Shown: positions 1 to 7,494 of the stretch, one piece after another | Position numbering within the stretch: the stretch's first letter is position 1 | How the letters are laid out: each line of letters opens with the position of its first letter | Program-made: the position numbers and the translations under genes | DNA from: JAFGGT01 sp036733165 | GTDB taxonomy: Archaea; Methanobacteriota_B; Thermococci; Methanofastidiosales; NM3 | DNA: 35,196 nt | Reading direction: 5' to 3' | Assembly (NCBI GenBank): GCA_036733165.1 | Contig: DAINBB010000015.1 | Location: 1 to 35,196 of the forward strand | Notes under the pieces: model-generated | Seen by the model: only the letters and a program-made list of their open reading frames with translations | Told to the model about the DNA's origin: nothing | Database searches by the model: none

Positions 1-3000
1 CCTTTCCATCTCGCCGAATCTCAGACCGCCTTCCCTGGCCTTACCCTCTGTGGGCTGCCTTGTGAGCATCTGTCTCGGACCCCTCGAGCGGGCATGCATC
101 TTGTCGGATACCATGTGGTGCAGTTTCTGGTAATAGGCGACGCCCATGTAGATGTCCGCCACCATCATCTCCCCAGTTATGCCGTTGTAGAGGACCTCTC
201 TCCCCGTGTGCTTGAGGCCGTTGTTCACAAGGCCCTTCCTAAGGTCGAGCTCGTCCTCGTTGTCAAATGCTGTCGCGTCCACCCTTCTTCCCTCGAGGGA
301 ACCGACCTTGCCGCCTATCATCTCAAGCAGCTGGCCGACGGTCTTCCTGGAAGGTATGGCGTGTGGATTGATTATGAGGTCCGGCACTATTCCGGACTCT
401 GTGAAAGGCATGTCCTCCTGAGGCATTATGTAACCTATGACACCCTTTTGCCCGTGGCGGGAGGCGAACTTGTCCCCAAGTTCGGGTATGCGCTGATTCC
501 TCATCTTTATCTTCGCGAGCTTGTTCCCGTCCTGGGTCTCGGAAATGATGACCTTGTCGATCGTTCCCTCCTCCCCTGGCCTTATCGCGATGGAGGTCTC
601 GCCGCGACCGGCTATGTCGATGCCGAACTCATCGAGCTCCTGGAGGAATCTAGGCGGGCTTGTCCTGCCTATGATAACATTTCCCCCCGAGACCGTGGAC
701 TCGGGCCTGATCACGCCGTCGTCGTCAAGGAACTCATAGGCCTCGTTGCCGCGGAATCCCCTGATGTTCTGGTCCGGTATCTCGAACTTGTCCACCTGGC
801 CGCCCGGATACCTGCGTTCCTCAGTCGAATATGTCCTGAAGAACGTGGTCCTGCCCAGGCCGCGCTCGATGGAACCCTTGTTTATTATCAGTGCGTCCTC
901 TATGTTGTAACCGTAATAGGAAAGGATCGCGACCACGAAGTTCTGGCCGGCGGGCCTCCTGTTGAACTTGACCGCATCCAGCACCTTGGTATACGCCAGA
1001 GGCACCTGGGGATAGTGCATCAGGTGCTCCCTCGTCTCCACGCCCCACATGTAGTTGGCCGAGGGGAATCCAAGGGCCTGTTTCGCCATGCCGGCACCGT
1101 ATGAGATCCTTGGAGCGGCGTTGTGCTCCGGGAACGGGACGATGCTTGCGGCGATCCCGAGTATGGATGCGTTGTAAATCTCAAGATGTGTATGTTCCGG
1201 CGTCATCTCATTTTCGTTTATGGCCACCAGGGCGTTCTCCTCCTCTTCGGCATCAAGGAACTCTATTATGCCCCTCTCCACGAGATCGTTCCAGTTGAGG
1301 TCCCTGTTCTTGATCTGCTCGACCATATCGGGAGTCAACGATGGAATGCCGTCGTTGAGGATTATCAGGGGCCTTCTCGCACGTCCGCCGTCACAGTTGA
1401 TCTGGACCTCGTTCGTGGACGGATAGAACGCGACATTGACCTGGCGGGATATGTATCCCCGTCTCCTGTCCTCGCGTATCTTTCCGACAAGCTCCATGCC
1501 CTCGTCATGTACGCCGATAAGATTCCCGTTGAGATAGACGTAGGCCCTCACCTTCGGGCCCGAGCGCTTCTCCAGCTTCTTGAGGCCAACGAGCCTGAGG
1601 TATTCCAAAAGGTCCCCCTCGTCCGATGCGACAGATACGGCGCTCATCAGCGACATGTTCTTCACAAGGCCGCAGTTCGGACCCTCGGGGGTCTCGTTCG
1701 GGCAAATACGTCCCCAGTGCGTCGCATGAAGGTCACGCGCCTCGAAGTGCGACTGGCTCCTGGAAAGTGGCGATACGACCCTTCTAAGATGGGACAGCCT
1801 GGACATGTAGTTGACAGAGTCCATGAGCTGCGACACCCCAGTCCTGCCGCCGGGCCAGCTGCCCGTCGCTATGGCGTGCCTGATACGTTCCGTAAGGACA
1901 TCCGAACGTACCGACTTCCTTATGAACTCGCTCTGCCTGGTCGAATCGTACCTGCCTCTCGCATAGGTCCTCTCGAGCTGGTACTTGATGTCCCTTGTAA
2001 GTTGAATGAATGATAATCTGAACAGGTTTTTCAACAGTTCGCCCGCGAGCTTCCAACGCTTGTTCGTGTAATGGTCCTTGTCATCCTCGGCCCTCTTCCC
2101 AAGCGCCAGCTCGATCACCCTCTCGGCCATTATGCCCAGATAATATGCCTTTCTGAGCCTGTCTTCCCTGTCGGTGCCTATGTGAGGTAGGAGGTACCTG
2201 TCCACAGAGTCCTCGGCCCTCTTCAAACGGTATTCCTGCAACTGCCCGATGGCCACCTTCTTACCGATGACATCGAGGGCACCCTGCTCGTCCGATATCT
2301 CCATCGAGTTCTCCAGGTTGTCAAGGAGCTCCTTTTGTATCTCCTGATCCCCGGATACCGCCATGACGATGTCCTGGTCCGATGTTATCCCAAGTGACTT
2401 CATCAGGACCACGAAGGGTATCTTGCCGGGAACGGAAGGGAAGGAAACATCCAACATGCCGTCCCTCTTCCTCTCGACCTTGACGAGGGAACGGAAACCC
2501 TGTCTTGTGGAGAAGACCTTCGCGATGCAGGAATCGGTCCTGTCGTCATGCTCGACGAGCACCCTGTTTGGCGCAAGGTCCTCTATGGCGACGATGACCT
2601 TCTCGGTGCCGTTGACTATGAAGTAACCGCCGGGGTCGTTGGGATCCTCGCCCAGGTTGACCAGGTCCTGGTCGTCCTTGTTTGATAATATGCAAGAAAC
2701 TGATTTCAACATGACAGGAAGGTCGCCGATGAAGACCTCCGCGGGGTCGCTCAACTCCCCGTCGGGGCTCTCGGCGCACATCTCAAGGTAAATTGGAACA
2801 GAATAGGTGAGACCGCGCAATCTGCACTCAGACGGGTATAGGACCCTTTTTGAGCCATCGGCCTCCTTTATGACCGGATTGCCATGACTGATCTTACCGA
2901 ACTTGACATTGAACTCATCAAAGTCGGTCTCTATGGTCCCTATTTCATCAATTATCTCCTGCAGGCCCCTTGTAATGAAGTCGTTGTATGAGTCCAAATG

Positions 3001-3057
3001 TTGTCTAACAAAACCCTTTGCCTCAAAAAAGGATTTAATAACTGGCCATCCGTCCAT
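1..3057 (-). CDS. rpoB: DNA-directed RNA polymerase subunit B, unsplit (partial, C-terminus beyond left edge)
   Basis: Second-largest subunit of the archaeal RNA polymerase, forming one side of the catalytic cleft. The frame is open from an ATG at 3057 to the window edge, 1019 codons without a stop. The translation carries family landmarks in order: an N-terminal segment beginning MDGWPVIKSFFEAKGF, ICPNETPEGPN near residue 450, SYYGYNIEDALI near 710, and RHGQKGVIGYI near 865, followed by HARSRGPRQMLTRQP at the edge. The usual C-terminal clamp and zinc region lies outside. Methanogens and haloarchaea often split this protein into B'' and B'; here the sequence is continuous through the mid-protein region where the split would fall, as in Thermoplasma and Thermococcus. 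A GGAG ribosome site lies in the 12-nt gap after rpoH, so the two genes are an operon. Confidence 0.97.
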   Translation of the reverse strand, partial: MDGWPVIKSFFEAKGFVRQHLDSYNDFITRGLQEIIDEIGTIETDFDEFNVKFGKISHGNPVIKEADGSKRVLYPSECRLRGLTYSVPIYLEMCAESPDGELSDPAEVFIGDLPVMLKSVSCILSNKDDQDLVNLGEDPNDPGGYFIVNGTEKVIVAIEDLAPNRVLVEHDDRTDSCIAKVFSTRQGFRSLVKVERKRDGMLDVSFPSVPGKIPFVVLMKSLGITSDQDIVMAVSGDQEIQKELLDNLENSMEISDEQGALDVIGKKVAIGQLQEYRLKRAEDSVDRYLLPHIGTDREDRLRKAYYLGIMAERVIELALGKRAEDDKDHYTNKRWKLAGELLKNLFRLSFIQLTRDIKYQLERTYARGRYDSTRQSEFIRKSVRSDVLTERIRHAIATGSWPGGRTGVSQLMDSVNYMSRLSHLRRVVSPLSRSQSHFEARDLHATHWGRICPNETPEGPNCGLVKNMSLMSAVSVASDEGDLLEYLRLVGLKKLEKRSGPKVRAYVYLNGNLIGVHDEGMELVGKIREDRRRGYISRQVNVAFYPSTNEVQINCDGGRARRPLIILNDGIPSLTPDMVEQIKNRDLNWNDLVERGIIEFLDAEEEENALVAINENEMTPEHTHLEIYNASILGIAASIVPFPEHNAAPRISYGAGMAKQALGFPSANYMWGVETREHLMHYPQVPLAYTKVLDAVKFNRRPAGQNFVVAILSYYGYNIEDALIINKGSIERGLGRTTFFRTYSTEERRYPGGQVDKFEIPDQNIRGFRGNEAYEFLDDDGVIRPESTVSGGNVIIGRTSPPRFLQELDEFGIDIAGRGETSIAIRPGEEGTIDKVIISETQDGNKLAKIKMRNQRIPELGDKFASRHGQKGVIGYIMPQEDMPFTESGIVPDLIINPHAIPSRKTVGQLLEMIGGKVGSLEGRRVDATAFDNEDELDLRKGLVNNGLKHTGREVLYNGITGEMMVADIYMGVAYYQKLHHMVSDKMHARSRGPRQMLTRQPTEGKAREGGLRFGEMER

Positions 3058-3069
3058 TCTTATCTTCTC

Positions 3070-3321
3070 CTAATCTATCACGTATCTATAATAAATACCC
3101 TCGCCGGCTGGGGAATTGTGCCTGATAATCTTAATAATCTTTCCCTTTAGGGATATGTTCTCCCTTTCCTCTAACGCCTTTATGATGGGATCGCTGGATT
3201 TTATCAATGGCAGATTATTTCTCGTTATACCATATTTTACCAAAAACTCCTCCTCTTCCTCTTCGGAAAGCGGAATGTGTTCCGGTACCAAATCATTCTC
3301 CGTTATATCAATCTTGCTCAT
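3070..3321 (-). CDS. rpoH: DNA-directed RNA polymerase subunit H (Rpb5-like)
   Basis: Small RNA polymerase subunit equivalent to the C-terminal part of eukaryotic Rpb5. The 83-residue product has the family signature DLVPEHIPLSEEEEEE followed by FLVKYGI, the P-x-I-K segment and a C-terminal GIYYRYVID, matching archaeal RpoH in length and pattern. Two in-frame ATGs further upstream (3342 and 3363) would extend it. I prefer 3321 because the TATA-like box at 3351-3359 puts transcription initiation near 3329, inside or after those codons. It lies 12 nt before rpoB on the same strand, the standard archaeal gene order. Confidence 0.93.
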   Translation of the reverse strand: MSKIDITENDLVPEHIPLSEEEEEEFLVKYGITRNNLPLIKSSDPIIKALEERENISLKGKIIKIIRHNSPAGEGIYYRYVID

Positions 3322-3350
3322 TTCAACATCAACCTTTACCATACCACAAT

Positions 3351-3359
3351 AAAATTTAA
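3351..3359 (-). promoter_or_regulatory. TATA box for rpoH-rpoB
   Basis: On the minus strand the sequence reads TTAAATTTT. Its centre is about 26 bp before a predicted start near 3329, just ahead of the rpoH ATG at 3321. It lies directly against the 3' end of tRNA-Lys, so polymerase genes may also receive read-through from the 5S/tRNA unit. Confidence 0.5.
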
Positions 3360-3367
3360 GCATAGAG

Positions 3368-3441
3368 CGGGCCCGACGGGGTTTGAACCCGCGACCATCT
3401 GGTTAAAAGCCAGATGCTCTTCCAGACTGAGCTACAGGCCC
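3368..3441 (-). tRNA. tRNA-Lys (anticodon TTT)
   Basis: A 74-nt cloverleaf on the minus strand. The acceptor stem GGGCCTG pairs with CGGGCCC (one G-U), the D arm is TAGCTCAGTCTGGAAGAGC, the anticodon stem ATCTGG/CCAGAT encloses loop CTTTTAA with anticodon TTT at 3405-3407, and the T arm contains GGTTCAAACC. The discriminator is G and the next bases are CT, so CCA is not encoded and must be added. No intron is visible. Confidence 0.96.
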
Positions 3442-3560
3442 TTTTGTATGCTTTCACAGGAGAGGCTTCGCTGAGACCGACAAATATGAAGTCAAAACTA
3501 TTAAAACTCAAGGTCTCAACCATCTCCAATATATCAACCATCACCTAATACACCATCAAT

Positions 3561-3638
3561 TGGCGCCCGGGCCGGGATTCGGACCCGAGTCACAGGAGTG
3601 ACAGTCCTGTATGATAGACCGGACTACACCACCCGGGC
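3561..3638 (-). tRNA. tRNA-Asp (anticodon GTC), CCA encoded
   Basis: A 78-nt cloverleaf on the minus strand. The acceptor stem GCCCGGG pairs perfectly with CCCGGGC, the anticodon stem ACAGGA/TCCTGT holds loop CTGTCAC with anticodon GTC, and the T arm contains GGTCCGAATCC. The discriminator G is followed by genomic CCA (minus strand of 3563-3561), unlike the neighbouring tRNA-Lys. It starts 12 nt after the 5S rRNA 3' end, so the two are very probably one transcript. Confidence 0.96.
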
Positions 3639-3650
3639 ATGCAACGTTGA

Positions 3651-3773
3651 GGTAAGTGGCCGGCAGCGTCTCGAGGTTCCCACCAAAGGTAGTACCACCC
3701 GAATCGCTAAGAGACTTTACTTCTGGGATCGGAACGAGACCAGGTGTATCCCTCCCGCTTTGACCGCCGTACC
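3651..3773 (-). rRNA. rrf: 5S ribosomal RNA (solitary)
   Basis: The minus strand holds about 123 nt with archaeal 5S landmarks: GGCGGTCAAAGCGGGAGG at the 5' side, CTGGTCTCGTTCCGATCCC in the loop B/C region, AGAAGTAAAG, then GGTGGTACTACC and GTGGGAACCTCGA. The ends GGTACGG and CACTTACC form an approximate terminal helix with mismatches, so the boundaries are good to a few bases. No 16S or 23S gene lies within 3 kb on either side. The 5S gene leads a unit 5S, tRNA-Asp, possibly tRNA-Lys. Unlinked rRNA genes are known in Thermoplasma. Confidence 0.92.
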
Positions 3774-3795
3774 GGACATTGTGTTATCATTTCCC

Positions 3796-3812
3796 TTTTT
3801 AAACTTTTCGGT
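3796..3812 (-). promoter_or_regulatory. BRE/TATA promoter of the 5S rRNA-tRNA unit
   Basis: The minus strand reads CCGAAAAGTTTAAAAA, a purine-rich BRE followed by a TATA box whose centre is about 28 bp before the 5S start at 3773. This is the classic archaeal spacing and one of the strongest promoter matches in the window. Further upstream, 3895-3920 is a long run of A and T that could hold a second promoter or end the neighbouring transcript. Confidence 0.75.
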
Positions 3813-3959
3813 ATTGTCCAGGAACTCAGGAGATATAAGGAATCATGTTCCTAAAAGAGGTCCAAAACAATGTGGAAATGGCCAAAATTTGTATAATATT
3901 ATATTAAATAATATATAAACAAAAATAATGCAACGAAATGTAATGCGGCAGGGCCCCAC

Positions 3960-5375
3960 TCAACAGACCGCTTCGCCGATGGTCCTGGAAACGTCATCAA
4001 GGAACGGGATGATGTTCTCGTGCGGGACATAGGCCCCGCAGGCGAAGGCGTGGCCACCGCCCTCCCCTCCATAACTCTTCGATGTTTCCCTCAGGATCTT
4101 CCCCATGTTGACATTCCTGCCTATAAGGAGCTTGGAACATCTCAGGGAGATCTTGATATTGCGGTCATCGACAGGGGTGTAACCTATCAGCGGCATGAAG
4201 GGATCTGTCCCCTCTGAGCCCAGCAACAGTCCCGTGACCGTGCCCACGAGCGTGTCCGATATTCCGGTGCCGTCGAAGTACTGCAGATTGTCCAGCCGCT
4301 CTATCCCCCTGGACTCCACCAGTCCCACGCCCCTGGCAAGTTTCCGCCGGTGGGTCTTCAATAGGCTCATCAACTTGTCCAGATAAAGCCCTCTGTTGCC
4401 CTTTGCGACCTCCACCCCTATGTCGGGGGCGCCGTTTCTTCCGGCCGCATTGAGGCATGTGGAGAACTCCGAGGCGTCCCTGAGTGGGGAATACCTGTCT
4501 TCGCGCTCAAACGTGTAGGACTCTCCGAATACAAGCTTGGGTGCCAGCTGGATGAACTCTGAGGGGAGTTCGCTCATGATGCGCCTGATAAGCTCGGTTC
4601 CGAGCGTTTGCTTCTCTTCCAGGGTAAGGTCGGACGGGGTCCTCCAATCATCCTCCTTTATCGGTATCCCCAAAGAGGAGAGCAAGGCTATGCAGTTCGA
4701 CTCATTTCCCGACACCCCTGGGACGGGCGGGTCCGAGAAGTACTGCAGCGACTTGTATATCGGCCGCGTAAATCTGCCATACAGCCTAAGGTCGGGAGAT
4801 GCCGTTATCGTGCCGTTCTCGATTCCGTCGGCAACTATGGTGGTGTTCATGCCTTCAAGGCTGCCCCATATGTTCTGCATGTCGCCGACCGCGCCAACAA
4901 TGGCAATGGGCGCCAAGTCGCCATTCGAACTGTCCATGGCCTTGGCGAACAGGTATGACATGCCGCTTCCGGAGATCTCCTTACCACCGTCGATCCCGGC
5001 AAGGAATGGATTGAAGTGGCACTCGAAACGTGAACTTTCGAACTGGTGATGGTCTATGATGGTGATGTTCGAATCAGGAAAACACCTCTCAAGGGTCTCC
5101 TGCTGGCCGCTGCCCAGGTCACAAAATATCATGTTCTCGCACGGTTCAAGCTCGGCCAGTTCGTTGATCTTTACGCATTTATAAGTGTGTTCTATGCCTG
5201 CCCTATCAAGGGCTGTTGACATTATCGCACAGCTCGATATGCCATCCGCATCCATGTGCGATATCAGGAAAAAATCATCGTTTGAATGGTCAAGGACATT
5301 GGAAATACACTTGCTGGCCAGCCCATGGATATCCATGATAATGCTCATTGCATGCATTAATAAGGATTTCGCCAT
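3960..5375 (-). CDS. RecJ-like DHH/DHHA1 phosphoesterase, probable GINS-associated nuclease (GAN)
   Basis: Predicted single-strand-specific 5'-3' exonuclease of the archaeal RecJ/Cdc45 family, which associates with GINS at the replication fork. From the chosen start (471 aa) the metal motif SHMDADG is at residues 39-45, a further Asp lies in FCDLGSG (84-90), the DHH triad is D108-H109-H110, and GAVGDMQ contains Asp165. The C-terminal DHHA1 motif GGEGGGHAFACGA lies near 440. An upstream in-frame ATG at 5402 exists, but the ATG at 5375 shares its A with the stop of the upstream gene (TAATG), a normal coupled start. Length agrees with characterised archaeal GAN proteins. Oligoribonuclease or Cdc45-like roles remain possible; the complete catalytic motifs argue for an active enzyme. 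Confidence 0.85.
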   Translation of the reverse strand: MAKSLLMHAMSIIMDIHGLASKCISNVLDHSNDDFFLISHMDADGISSCAIMSTALDRAGIEHTYKCVKINELAELEPCENMIFCDLGSGQQETLERCFPDSNITIIDHHQFESSRFECHFNPFLAGIDGGKEISGSGMSYLFAKAMDSSNGDLAPIAIVGAVGDMQNIWGSLEGMNTTIVADGIENGTITASPDLRLYGRFTRPIYKSLQYFSDPPVPGVSGNESNCIALLSSLGIPIKEDDWRTPSDLTLEEKQTLGTELIRRIMSELPSEFIQLAPKLVFGESYTFEREDRYSPLRDASEFSTCLNAAGRNGAPDIGVEVAKGNRGLYLDKLMSLLKTHRRKLARGVGLVESRGIERLDNLQYFDGTGISDTLVGTVTGLLLGSEGTDPFMPLIGYTPVDDRNIKISLRCSKLLIGRNVNMGKILRETSKSYGGEGGGHAFACGAYVPHENIIPFLDDVSRTIGEAVC

Positions 5376-5704
5376 TAGACTTGTATATGCATGTCCTTCC
5401 AAAATTCTCCCTTTGGTTGGAGAGGCTGCTCTGACATCAGCATCGCCGATATCTCATCCAGACGTTCCTGGATCCAGTCATTGCCTTTTCCCTTGGACCT
5501 TTCCCAAAGATATGAAAAATAATCGCCAAGTGACTCGGAATAATTCACATAGTCCCTATCAAGGAGATCGAAAAGGTAGGGCTCGCCCCTTTCATTGCAG
5601 TCACCGCTAATGCTGGCATATCTGATGTACCATCCCGTATTGGTCTTTTTTATGCCGTATATGTTCTTATGACCCCACTTTATCGATAATACAGCTAATT
5701 TCAT
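5375..5704 (-). CDS. Conserved-looking small protein of unknown function, coupled to the RecJ-like gene
   Basis: I do not recognise this 109-residue protein. It is soluble, with no signal peptide or membrane segment. The N-terminal third (MKLAVLSIKWGHKNIYGIKK, then GWYIRYASISGD) looks like a beta-rich domain, followed by an acidic, aromatic middle (LFDLLDRDYVNYSESLGDYF) and a helical C-terminus with WERSKGKGNDWIQERLDEI. Its stop TAA overlaps the start of the RecJ-like gene by one base (TAATG), and a TATA-like box lies about 26 bp before its predicted transcript start. That makes it the first gene of a two-gene operon and suggests a role linked to replication or repair, but this is only context. 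Confidence 0.75.
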   Translation of the reverse strand: MKLAVLSIKWGHKNIYGIKKTNTGWYIRYASISGDCNERGEPYLFDLLDRDYVNYSESLGDYFSYLWERSKGKGNDWIQERLDEISAMLMSEQPLQPKGEFWKDMHIQV

Positions 5705-5739
5705 ATCAATTAACCTACAATCTCATTATATTAGTCTCT

Positions 5740-5751
5740 ATAATAAATATT
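5740..5751 (-). promoter_or_regulatory. TATA box for the unknown-protein/RecJ-like operon
   Basis: The minus strand reads ATATTTATTATA, centred about 41 bp before the ATG at 5704, which would leave a leader of roughly 15 nt. Surrounding DNA (5705-5887) is A/T-rich and holds no further gene that I can support, apart from the plus-strand promoter for the zinc-ribbon gene. Confidence 0.45.
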
Positions 5752-5887
5752 TATCTATCTTAAAGGATTAAAGGTCATAAAATGCCTTGAATATTTGATA
5801 AATGAAGACAAAATACTGTTCTTTGAGTCTCGTTCATTAATTATAAATATCTTGAGAGCCATAGATATATGGAGGTGTGTCGGTAAC

Positions 5888-6043
5888 ATGGATGAAACTG
5901 GCCCAGGAGGCGGATCGCGGGTCAGGGGATTCTGCATATGTCCAAAATGCGGATATGAGACGACGCATATGGACGGTCGGTCGTGCTGTATCCTAAGATG
6001 TCCTGAATGTGGCGCCATCATGGAGAGGGACCTCTTACTGTAG
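5888..6043 (+). CDS. Small Gly-rich, double CxxC zinc-ribbon protein
   Basis: A 51-residue protein with a Gly/Pro-rich N-terminus (MDETGPGGGSRVRG) and two metal-binding knuckles, C18-P-K-C21 and C38-P-E-C41, plus extra cysteines at 16, 33 and 34 and His27. The pattern CPKCGYE...H...C...CPxCG is one I associate with small archaeal proteins found near NifX/NifB-type and DUF5320-like proteins; the biochemical role is unknown. The frame is open back to 5795, but I chose 5888 because GGAGGTG at 5871-5877 is a strong ribosome-binding site 10 nt ahead, and a TATA-like TTATAAATA lies at 5841-5849. Two spare cysteines next to each other may allow redox or iron-sulfur chemistry (inference). Confidence 0.7.
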   Translation: MDETGPGGGSRVRGFCICPKCGYETTHMDGRSCCILRCPECGAIMERDLLL

Positions 6044-6078
6044 GTAAAGGTCTTAAACATATAAGCGCATGGTAGACC

Positions 6079-6588
6079 ATGAAGGCACTTCTGAGCGTCC
6101 ATGACAAGGAACTTTTGGATGTATTTGCAGACGGTTTGATCCGGAACGGGTATGATGTCTTCTGTACAGAGGGAACCAACGCCTTCCTGAGGGGGAAGGG
6201 ATTGGAGACGCATATGACATCGGAGATCACGGGTTTCTCCGAAATGCTCGACGGTAAGATAAAGACCATCCATCCGGACATCCACTATATGATCGCCACC
6301 GGGGAGATAAGCGTGATGGCAGTCAATCTCTTGCCGCTCGCGCTCAAGGGGGACTCGCCCCTGGACTCCATGGACATCGGCGGCGTGAACCTCATAAGGT
6401 CTGGTATCAAGAACTGGAGGAACGTGTGCGTGCTGACAGACTCCAAGGACTATCTCAAGGTCCTGAACGACATCAGGGGCAACGGGATCAGGATGGAGAC
6501 CAGGCATGAATGCGCCATCAAGGCCATAAAGACCGTTATGACATATGACTGGAACGTGCTGGAGACACTGAAGAACCTTGACCTATGA
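6079..6588 (+). CDS. purH: IMP cyclohydrolase (PurH N-terminal domain only)
   Basis: Closes the purine ring, converting FAICAR to IMP in the last step of de novo purine synthesis. The 169 residues match the N-terminal MGS-like domain of bifunctional PurH: ALLSVHDKELLDVFADGL at the start, the phosphate loop TEGTNAFLRGKG, ITGFSEMLDGKIKTIHPDIH (residues about 49-68), VNLLPLALKG and MDIGGVNLIRSG. The AICAR transformylase domain is absent, so formylation must come from another protein such as PurP. A TATA-like TTAAACATATAAG at 6053-6065 places the transcript start at or next to the ATG, giving a leaderless or nearly leaderless mRNA. The stop overlaps the next gene (ATGA). Confidence 0.88.
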   Translation: MKALLSVHDKELLDVFADGLIRNGYDVFCTEGTNAFLRGKGLETHMTSEITGFSEMLDGKIKTIHPDIHYMIATGEISVMAVNLLPLALKGDSPLDSMDIGGVNLIRSGIKNWRNVCVLTDSKDYLKVLNDIRGNGIRMETRHECAIKAIKTVMTYDWNVLETLKNLDL

Positions 6589-6983
6589 AAGGATGTTACA
6601 TACTGCTTACCCATCTGGACAATGGGGCGGCAATCGATATTGGAAGGCTTGGAACGCTAAGATTCGAGAGAGGATATTATGCTTATGTCGGCTCTGCGAT
6701 GAACGGCCTGGAACAGAGGATATCACGGCATCTCCGGACCGAGAAGAGAATGTGGTGGCATATAGACTACCTTCTTCAAAGGACGAGGATAACAGGGGTC
6801 TATACAAAGGAATCGGAGGACAGGGAAGAATGCCTCATCTCGGAAAGGCTTTCAAGAAAATATGAGGCCATAGCCCATTTTGGTTCCAGCGATTGCAGAT
6901 GCAAGGGGCATCTGTTCAGGATAAGGGAGGCCGATGAACTGATCGCCGAGCTCAAGATGTGCGGATTCGAGAAATACGGATGA
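6585..6983 (+). CDS. GIY-YIG/DUF123 (COG1833, Uri-type) putative nuclease-fold protein
   Basis: A 132-residue single-domain protein of the archaeal DUF123 family. The GIY-YIG core is visible as G30-Y-Y followed by Y34-V-G, with the conserved Arg45 and His49 in RISRHLR and a paired KRMWWHIDYLL segment; the C-terminal part contains CRCKGHLF. DUF123 proteins are uncharacterised, and some bacterial relatives are linked to endonuclease III. The ATG overlaps the purH stop as ATGA, so it is translated with IMP cyclohydrolase, an unexplained pairing. A mobile-intron homing enzyme is unlikely because the domain is the chromosomal DUF123 type and stands in an operon. Confidence 0.82.
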   Translation: MKGCYILLTHLDNGAAIDIGRLGTLRFERGYYAYVGSAMNGLEQRISRHLRTEKRMWWHIDYLLQRTRITGVYTKESEDREECLISERLSRKYEAIAHFGSSDCRCKGHLFRIREADELIAELKMCGFEKYG

Positions 6984-7367
6984 TCACGTGACCACCAGGT
7001 TGATGTAGTCCATCTTGCCAGAGATCTGCAGATTGTTCACCATCTCCCTTATGTCCTCGCCCTTTCCTTTCAAGACGAATATCTCAAGGCATCTGTCATC
7101 TATCACGTGTGTATGGATCTGGGTATGTATGAGACCCTCGTTGTCGTGCTTGATATCGGACAAGACCCCCTCATGTTTCTGTTCGTGTATGAGGAGGAGG
7201 ACAGAGCTCACATCGCCCGTAAGTTCTCTCTTTGATTTATAGTCCTCGAGGAGCATCCTAACACCCGCCCTTATGACCTCCGAGCGGCCCGAGAAGCCCA
7301 TATTCTCCTGAAGCATGTCCAGTTCCGACAATATCTTGTCATTAAGCGAAACGCTAACTACTGTCAT
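6984..7367 (-). CDS. nikR: NikR-like ribbon-helix-helix, metal-responsive repressor
   Basis: A 127-residue regulator with an N-terminal RHH DNA-binding domain (VVSVSLNDKILSELDML, then GRSEVIRAGVRMLLEDY) and a C-terminal ACT-like metal domain. The four nickel ligands of E. coli NikR (H76, H87, H89, C95) have counterparts at H74, H85, H87 and C93 in SDIKHD and IHTHVIDDRCLEIFVLKG. An upstream ATG at 7406 would add a hydrophobic 13-residue extension not found in the family, so the start is 7367. It is divergent from znuACB and its stop abuts that of the GIY-YIG gene with no gap. It likely represses the transporter and itself through the palindromes in between; whether it senses Ni or Zn is open. 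Confidence 0.86.
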   Translation of the reverse strand: MTVVSVSLNDKILSELDMLQENMGFSGRSEVIRAGVRMLLEDYKSKRELTGDVSSVLLLIHEQKHEGVLSDIKHDNEGLIHTQIHTHVIDDRCLEIFVLKGKGEDIREMVNNLQISGKMDYINLVVT

Positions 7368-7383
7368 GACTAAGGATGTTATT

Positions 7384-7468
7384 ATTAATATTAATACCTT
7401 TTCCATCTTTATTATTAATAATTATTAATAATTATGTGTAATTTTTAATAAATAAATTTATAAATTTT
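7384..7468. promoter_or_regulatory. Palindrome-rich nikR/znuA intergenic operator-promoter
   Basis: The 127 nt between the divergent starts are almost pure A/T and contain three perfect palindromes: ATTAATATTAAT (7384-7395, next to the nikR start), TTATTAATAATTATTAATAA (7412-7431), and AAATTTATAAATTT (7455-7468). The last overlaps the likely znuA TATA box, which would start transcription near 7486, directly at the GGTG ribosome site (7486-7489) before the ATG at 7495. The repeated TTATTAATA half-sites differ from the GTATGA-type E. coli NikR operator. Low complexity makes chance palindromes more likely. Confidence 0.5.
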
Positions 7469-7494
7469 AATAACATTAATATGTCGGTGCTTAA

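Noticed and set aside
94..1104. Long open frame on the plus strand (336 codons)
   Set aside because: It is antisense to rpoB, whose frame is continuous and has clear family motifs; the plus-strand translation is rich in His, Leu and Arg with no recognisable domain. The same holds for 1123-2013.
3598..3918. Plus-strand open frame of 106 codons
   Set aside because: It crosses the tRNA-Asp and 5S rRNA genes in antisense and has no protein features.
5755..6507. Minus-strand open frame of 250 codons
   Set aside because: It lies opposite the zinc-ribbon and IMP cyclohydrolase genes, which have better starts, ribosome sites and family matches.
6585..6983. GIY-YIG homing endonuclease or mobile element
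   Set aside because: The domain is the chromosomal DUF123 type, stands in a coupled operon, and no intron or repeat ends surround it.
7378..7470. Repeated ATTATTAATA units as a CRISPR-like or satellite repeat
   Set aside because: The units are short, A/T-only and confined to one divergent promoter region, better explained as operator or promoter DNA.
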